A stretch of DNA of 6,514 nucleotides from Syntrophobacterales bacterium (GTDB lineage: Bacteria > Desulfobacterota > Syntrophobacteria > BM002). Positions 5,506 through 6,514 of the stretch are shown in pieces. The stretch's first letter is position 1. The number at the start of each line of letters is the position of its first letter. Both the position numbers and the translations under genes were made by a program. The DNA lies in the NCBI GenBank assembly GCA_030613915.1, contig JAUWKY010000140.1, positions 1 to 6,514 of the forward strand, read 5' to 3'. The notes below the pieces were generated by a model. That model was not told where the DNA came from. It did not search any database and saw only the letters and a program-made list of their open reading frames with translations.

Positions 5506-6499
5506 AATCTCCGTCTCGCCGTTTTTGTGCGTGAATAATTGGACACCTTGCCAGGTGGCTGTCAGCGAAGTTGCACATCTCTGGAAACTGACTGCGACAA
5601 CTATCTTGGACATGGGAGCAACGGGGATGGAACGGGCAACCTGGAGGTTTCCTGGTGGGATCAGGAACTGCCCCAGGGATGGTGGCCAATTCTTGCCCCC
5701 TTTCCCTGCGACCAGGCAATGATTCCAGTAACCCCATGGTATAGGGATGACAAGGTTCATGGAAAATCTGCCAGACCGAGCCCACCTCCACCACAATCCC
5801 AGCGTACATCACGTAGATCCGGTCGGCCACGCTCGCAACCACACTGAGATCGTGGGTTATCTGCAAGATGGCCATTCCTCTTTTTTCCTGAAGCTCTCCA
5901 AAAAGGTTGAGTATCTGAGCTTGAATGGTCACATCCAGGGCAGTGGTCGGTTCGTCTGCAATAACCAGATCAGGGTTGCAGGCGAGAGCCATGGCGATCA
6001 TGACCCGCTGACGCTGCCCGCCGCTCAGGTTGTGAGGGTAGTCGTGGATTCGTTCCTCTGGCGAAGGAATGCCCACATCGTGCAGCAGTTTAATGGTCCT
6101 CTCCTCGGCCTCGTTGGGACTCACGTGCTCATGGGTGGTGAGCACTTCCTCTATCTGGTAGCCGATGGTGAAAACCGGGTTCAGTGAGGTCATCGGTTCC
6201 TGGAACACCATGGAGATTTTCCGACCCCTGATTTGCTGCAAATCCTGTTCACCCAAATCAAGGAGGTTTTGTCCTTTAAAGGTAACGGTGCCGCCAGCGA
6301 CCTTCGCCGGTGGCTGCGGCAGGAGGCCAAGAATGCTAAGGGCGGAGACTGTTTTGCCACATCCGGACTCACCCACCAGACAGACCGTCTCGCCCTGCCC
6401 CACCTGGTAACTCACGCCATCAACGGCCTTTGCCACGCCTTGATCAGTATCGAAATAGACTTTCAGGTCATTAACGATTAAGAGAGGTTCATTTGACAT
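5504..6499 (-). CDS. dppD: Dipeptide/oligopeptide ABC transporter ATP-binding protein, DppD/OppD-like
   Basis: This is the first of the paired cytoplasmic ATPases of a peptide-type ABC importer. The 331 residues show Walker A GESGCGKT (43-50), Q-loop Q100 in FQEPMTSLNPV, signature LSGGQRQR (158-165), Walker B DLVIADEP (177-184, catalytic E183), TALD (186-189) and switch H216. Features typical of the D subunit are FDTDQGVAKAVDGVS (16-30) and SALSILGLLP (52-61). The C-terminal extension has HPYTMGLL and PPGCPFHPRC, with cysteines 288, 294, 301 and 319 in the same spacing as in the neighbouring ATPase, plus C309. The ATG at 6499 gives the expected N-terminus; only 15 nt upstream are visible and no clear ribosome binding site is in them. 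The stop is TAG at 5506. Permease and binding-protein genes are expected beyond the right edge. The substrate is not deducible here. Confidence 0.94.
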   Translation of the reverse strand: MSNEPLLIVNDLKVYFDTDQGVAKAVDGVSYQVGQGETVCLVGESGCGKTVSALSILGLLPQPPAKVAGGTVTFKGQNLLDLGEQDLQQIRGRKISMVFQEPMTSLNPVFTIGYQIEEVLTTHEHVSPNEAEERTIKLLHDVGIPSPEERIHDYPHNLSGGQRQRVMIAMALACNPDLVIADEPTTALDVTIQAQILNLFGELQEKRGMAILQITHDLSVVASVADRIYVMYAGIVVEVGSVWQIFHEPCHPYTMGLLESLPGRRERGQELATIPGAVPDPTRKPPGCPFHPRCSHVQDSCRSQFPEMCNFADSHLARCPIIHAQKRRDGD

Positions 6500-6514
6500 T
6501 GTTTTTAATCAACT

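Noticed and set aside
5747..6187. Open reading frame of 146 codons on the plus strand opposite dppD
   Set aside because: The opposite strand encodes all ABC ATPase motifs in order, and the plus-strand translation resembles no family. It is a shadow.
1..6514. A new defence, mobile or biosynthetic system hidden in the window
   Set aside because: All coding capacity is accounted for by housekeeping or transporter genes with intact motifs; there is no integrase, transposase, reverse transcriptase, effector or repeat-spacer array.

Overview
The window reads as a piece of a bacterial chromosome with moderate GC content. Every supported gene lies on the minus strand, so the biological order runs from right to left. 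No RNA gene, phage gene, transposase, CRISPR array or toxin-antitoxin pair is visible. I did not find an undescribed system; the genes belong to well-known families. The order xseA, M23 peptidase, xseB, ispA, dxs and the repeat-rich gaps are reminiscent of Desulfobacterota (former Deltaproteobacteria). That placement is inference from gene order and protein character, not from a search.

Right part (6499 to 4336): two complete ATPase subunits of a dipeptide/oligopeptide ABC importer, DppD-like then DppF-like. They are the usual distal end of a binding protein, permease, permease, ATPase, ATPase operon whose proximal part lies beyond the right edge. Both carry the same four-cysteine pattern near the C-terminus (C-x5-C-x6-C-x17-C), a likely [4Fe-4S] site. 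The 172-nt gap between them is packed with short repeats: a heptamer array, a near-perfect palindrome, a GC-rich hairpin next to the dppF start, and a direct repeat.

Middle and left part (4170 to 1): a compact cluster with xseA (exonuclease VII large subunit), a secreted or envelope M23 metallopeptidase, xseB (exonuclease VII small subunit), ispA (farnesyl diphosphate synthase) and the first 200 codons of dxs (1-deoxy-D-xylulose-5-phosphate synthase, cut by the left edge). xseA/xseB give one DNA exonuclease and dxs/ispA belong to the MEP/isoprenoid route. The peptidase separates the two exonuclease subunits and has no obvious functional link to either pathway. xseA, M23, xseB and ispA are spaced by 35 nt, 9 nt and an 11-nt overlap, so they are probably cotranscribed; dxs follows after 127 nt. 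A triple 9-bp repeat lies directly in front of xseA and contributes to its ribosome binding site.

Three starts deserve attention. dxs begins at a TTG codon, xseB at a GTG codon, and ispA probably begins at an internal ATG (1623) rather than the upstream GTG (1635).
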